A stretch of DNA of 23,327 nucleotides from CAYLOC01 sp964385195 (GTDB lineage Bacteria; Actinomycetota; Actinomycetes; Propionibacteriales; Nocardioidaceae): the NCBI GenBank assembly GCA_964385195.1, contig CAYLOC010000025.1, forward strand, positions 1-23,327, in the 5' to 3' direction. Positions 21,971 to 23,327 of this stretch are shown here, one piece after another. A program made the translations under genes and the position numbers. The notes below the pieces were generated by a model. That model had not been told where the DNA came from, did not search any database, and saw only the letters and a list, made by a program, of their open reading frames with translations. Each line of letters starts with the position of its first letter. The stretch's first letter is position 1.

Positions 21971-22842
21971 CGATGCGCCGTGATCGCGAACTGCAGTGGG
22001 AGCCGCTCGGGGCGGTCACGGAGGCGGTACCCTCGCCCCGCTTCTTCAACCATCAGGTCGGGCCACGGACACCACGCCGAGTAGGGGGTTTCTTCGAGTG
22101 CGTCGATGACCAGGCCGGAACGCAGCAGGGCGGTCACGATCTCCGCGAGGGCGTGGTTCCACTGGTGGTTGCGCGTTCGCCGGATGACCGGCGCATCGGG
22201 TGCGGCCTCGACGTAGCTGCCCTCGTCGTCCCACGTCAGCGGATCTCTCTGCTGGAAGTAGGGCTGTTCGATCCGCAGCCCCTTGCTGACGTCGTCGGCG
22301 ATGCTCATGAACACCGGGTGGTCGTCCCGGATGAAGAATCGGCCGCCCGGAGCCAGGAGCGAGGCCACTGTGTGCGCCCACGGGTCGACCTCGGGCAGCC
22401 AGCACAGCACACCCAAAGACGAGAACACCAGATCGAACTCGCCGTCGACGGCTGCGCGGGCGTCATAGACGTTCGCCTCGACGTACTCGATGTCAGCCCC
22501 ACACGCTGCCGCGATCATCCGGGCCCTGCGGAGGGATTCACCGGACAGGTCTACACCCACGACGCGGCGTGGCCCCAACCGCGACAAGCTCACCGTGTCC
22601 GTGCCGAGATGGCACTGGAGGTGGAGGACGTCCTTGCCGGTGAGGTCTCCCACGCTCGGGAGGTCGGGAGCAAGGGTGTCGCTGATGGCGTGGGGATCGT
22701 CGATCAGCCGCTGGATGCCGTAGCCGGCGGCCTGGTGCAAGGCGGCCCGGTCATCCCAGTTCGCGCGATTGTCATCGAACCACTCGGAGTGTTGACGGGA
22801 CCAGTGGTGGGGAGCAGATGAGGGCACCGCTTGACCGTACAT
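21961..22842 (-). CDS. Class I SAM-dependent methyltransferase
   Basis: A 293-residue Rossmann-fold methyltransferase. Motif I is DVLHLQCHLGTDTVSLSRLG, followed by VVGVDLSGESLRRAR (the acidic residue binding the ribose of SAM), IEYVEANVYDARAAV and the motif IV region FDLVFSSLGVLCWLPEVD, then LLAPGGRFFIRDDHP. The N-terminal HHWSRQHSEWFDDNRANWDD is common in this small-molecule methyltransferase group. I chose ATG 22842; the open frame continues to 23088, but that stretch (basic and Cys-rich, overlapping the MazF-like gene region) has no homology. A GTG at 22827 is another option. The acceptor substrate is unknown. Confidence 0.87.
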   Translation of the reverse strand: MYGQAVPSSAPHHWSRQHSEWFDDNRANWDDRAALHQAAGYGIQRLIDDPHAISDTLAPDLPSVGDLTGKDVLHLQCHLGTDTVSLSRLGPRRVVGVDLSGESLRRARMIAAACGADIEYVEANVYDARAAVDGEFDLVFSSLGVLCWLPEVDPWAHTVASLLAPGGRFFIRDDHPVFMSIADDVSKGLRIEQPYFQQRDPLTWDDEGSYVEAAPDAPVIRRTRNHQWNHALAEIVTALLRSGLVIDALEETPYSAWCPWPDLMVEEAGRGYRLRDRPERLPLQFAITAHRPG

Positions 22843-22935
22843 CGCCGGGTCCGCAACGCCACACCTCCGTCGGTCCCGCCGCCTGGTCCAGCCCTCGTAG
22901 CCGGCCAAAGGAACCGAGGACTCACACAGAGGTGG

Positions 22936-22954
22936 TTGCACGCTAGTTTTGCAA
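22936..22954. promoter_or_regulatory. Inverted repeat TTGCA-N9-TGCAA upstream of the methyltransferase
   Basis: The arms TTGCA (22936-22940) and TGCAA (22950-22954) lie in an AT-richer patch about 95 nt upstream of the methyltransferase start and 20 nt past the MazF-like stop. It is a possible operator, from symmetry alone. Confidence 0.25.
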
Positions 22955-22973
22955 AGCGGTTCGGCCGCCTCGG

Positions 22974-23261
22974 TTACGGGTCGAGGATCACCGCCAGGAT
23001 GTTGCGGACTTGCTGGAGTGCCACTCCGCCGGCATTGCCGGCATACCTTCTTACCCTGCCGACTGCCATGACTCGCACAGGTGGGCATTGGGTGGCAGAT
23101 GGTGTGCTGAGTCCGTTGTAGTCATCCGGTTCGATCACGACCTCGGCTCCGCTGTCGCGCAGCGTCCGAGTGAGGGGTACCGCCTGCACCACGTTTGGAC
23201 TGCCACGCAGGACTCTCGCCGCGATCACTAGCACGGCAGCTGTCCGCATCGGGAACGACAT
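22974..23261 (-). pseudogene. MazF/PemK-type toxin lacking its N-terminus
   Basis: A 95-codon frame whose residues from about 9 onward match the MazF/PemK ribonuclease toxins: AVLVIAARVLRGSPNVVQAV, then PLTRTLRDSGAEVVIEPDDY, NGLSTPSATQCPPVRVMAVG and ALQQVRNILAVILDP. Intact family members are about 110-120 residues and begin with a GE-(V/I)-W-x-V/A-DL strand and a G-x-E-x-G-G-x-RP loop. Here the first possible Met (23261) enters directly at the RPV-like strand (MRTAAVL), and a stop codon lies six codons upstream in frame at 23277-23279. Either the first strand was lost by deletion or frameshift, or the window holds a degenerate relic. No MazE-like antitoxin is recognisable in the remaining 66 nt to the right edge. 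I call it a probable pseudogene, but a truncated active form is not excluded. Confidence 0.6.
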
Positions 23262-23327
23262 ACGGCAAGGAGTGGTTCAGCAGTCCACCAAGCGAATCGT
23301 CGGATCGAGGAGCTGAAGGTCAGCCCT

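Noticed and set aside
22843..23088. N-terminal extension of the methyltransferase to 23088
   Set aside because: The added 82 residues are basic, without homology, and overlap the better supported MazF-like frame.
1..23327. tRNA or rRNA genes
   Set aside because: I saw no cloverleaf with a GTTCGAATC-like T-loop in a plausible context and no rRNA-like sequence. A covariance-model scan would be decisive.

Overview
The window looks like chromosomal DNA from a high-GC Gram-positive bacterium (Actinomycetota). I infer this from the GC-rich codon use, frequent GTG starts, an acyl-CoA dehydrogenase closely resembling mycobacterial FadE5, a deazaflavin (F420)-type nitroreductase-family protein, and a PaaN of the aldehyde-dehydrogenase-only type. 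The genus cannot be fixed from the sequence alone. A 100-base run of N at 10981-11080 marks an assembly gap inside a tandem repeat.

Layout, left to right. (1) 1-3241: minus-strand genes for a CaiB/BaiF CoA-transferase (cut by the left edge), a MOSC protein and an FAD-dependent monooxygenase, the last divergent from a TetR regulator. (2) 3324-7316: a partial phenylacetate module. paaK, paaI and a GNAT acetyltransferase are translationally coupled on the minus strand and divergent from paaN. The shared control region holds nested inverted repeats. (3) 7317-8412: a DUF559/AbiEi-like gene flanked by two copies of a 54-nt hairpin repeat whose stems differ by a compensatory base-pair swap. (4) 8414-10345: a FadE5-like acyl-CoA dehydrogenase with two operator-like palindromes on its promoter. 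(5) 10356-14000: a DedA membrane protein carrying the gap, then an Rrf2 regulator, a chorismate mutase, a DDN-like protein and a sugar transferase. (6) 14206-19288: a four-gene plus-strand operon of two divergent S-adenosylhomocysteine hydrolase-like paralogues, an MTA/SAH-deaminase-type amidohydrolase and a BMP-family nucleoside-binding lipoprotein. (7) 19312-23261: a DUF1905 gene coupled to a two-HTH regulator, a secreted Asp-box propeller, a methyltransferase and a truncated-looking MazF-type toxin.

The most interesting unit is the 14206-19288 operon. The deaminase and the SAHase-like proteins could together form a route in which SAH is deaminated to S-inosylhomocysteine before hydrolysis, as described in some methanogens, with the lipoprotein capturing a nucleoside or thio-nucleoside outside the cell. 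The second SAHase paralogue has lost a substrate-site His, a catalytic His and a glycine of the NAD-binding motif, so it may be a non-catalytic partner or an enzyme with a changed substrate. The second most interesting signal is the covarying hairpin pair around the DUF559 gene, which looks like a small structured repeat family sitting directly against the stop codons of the neighbouring genes.
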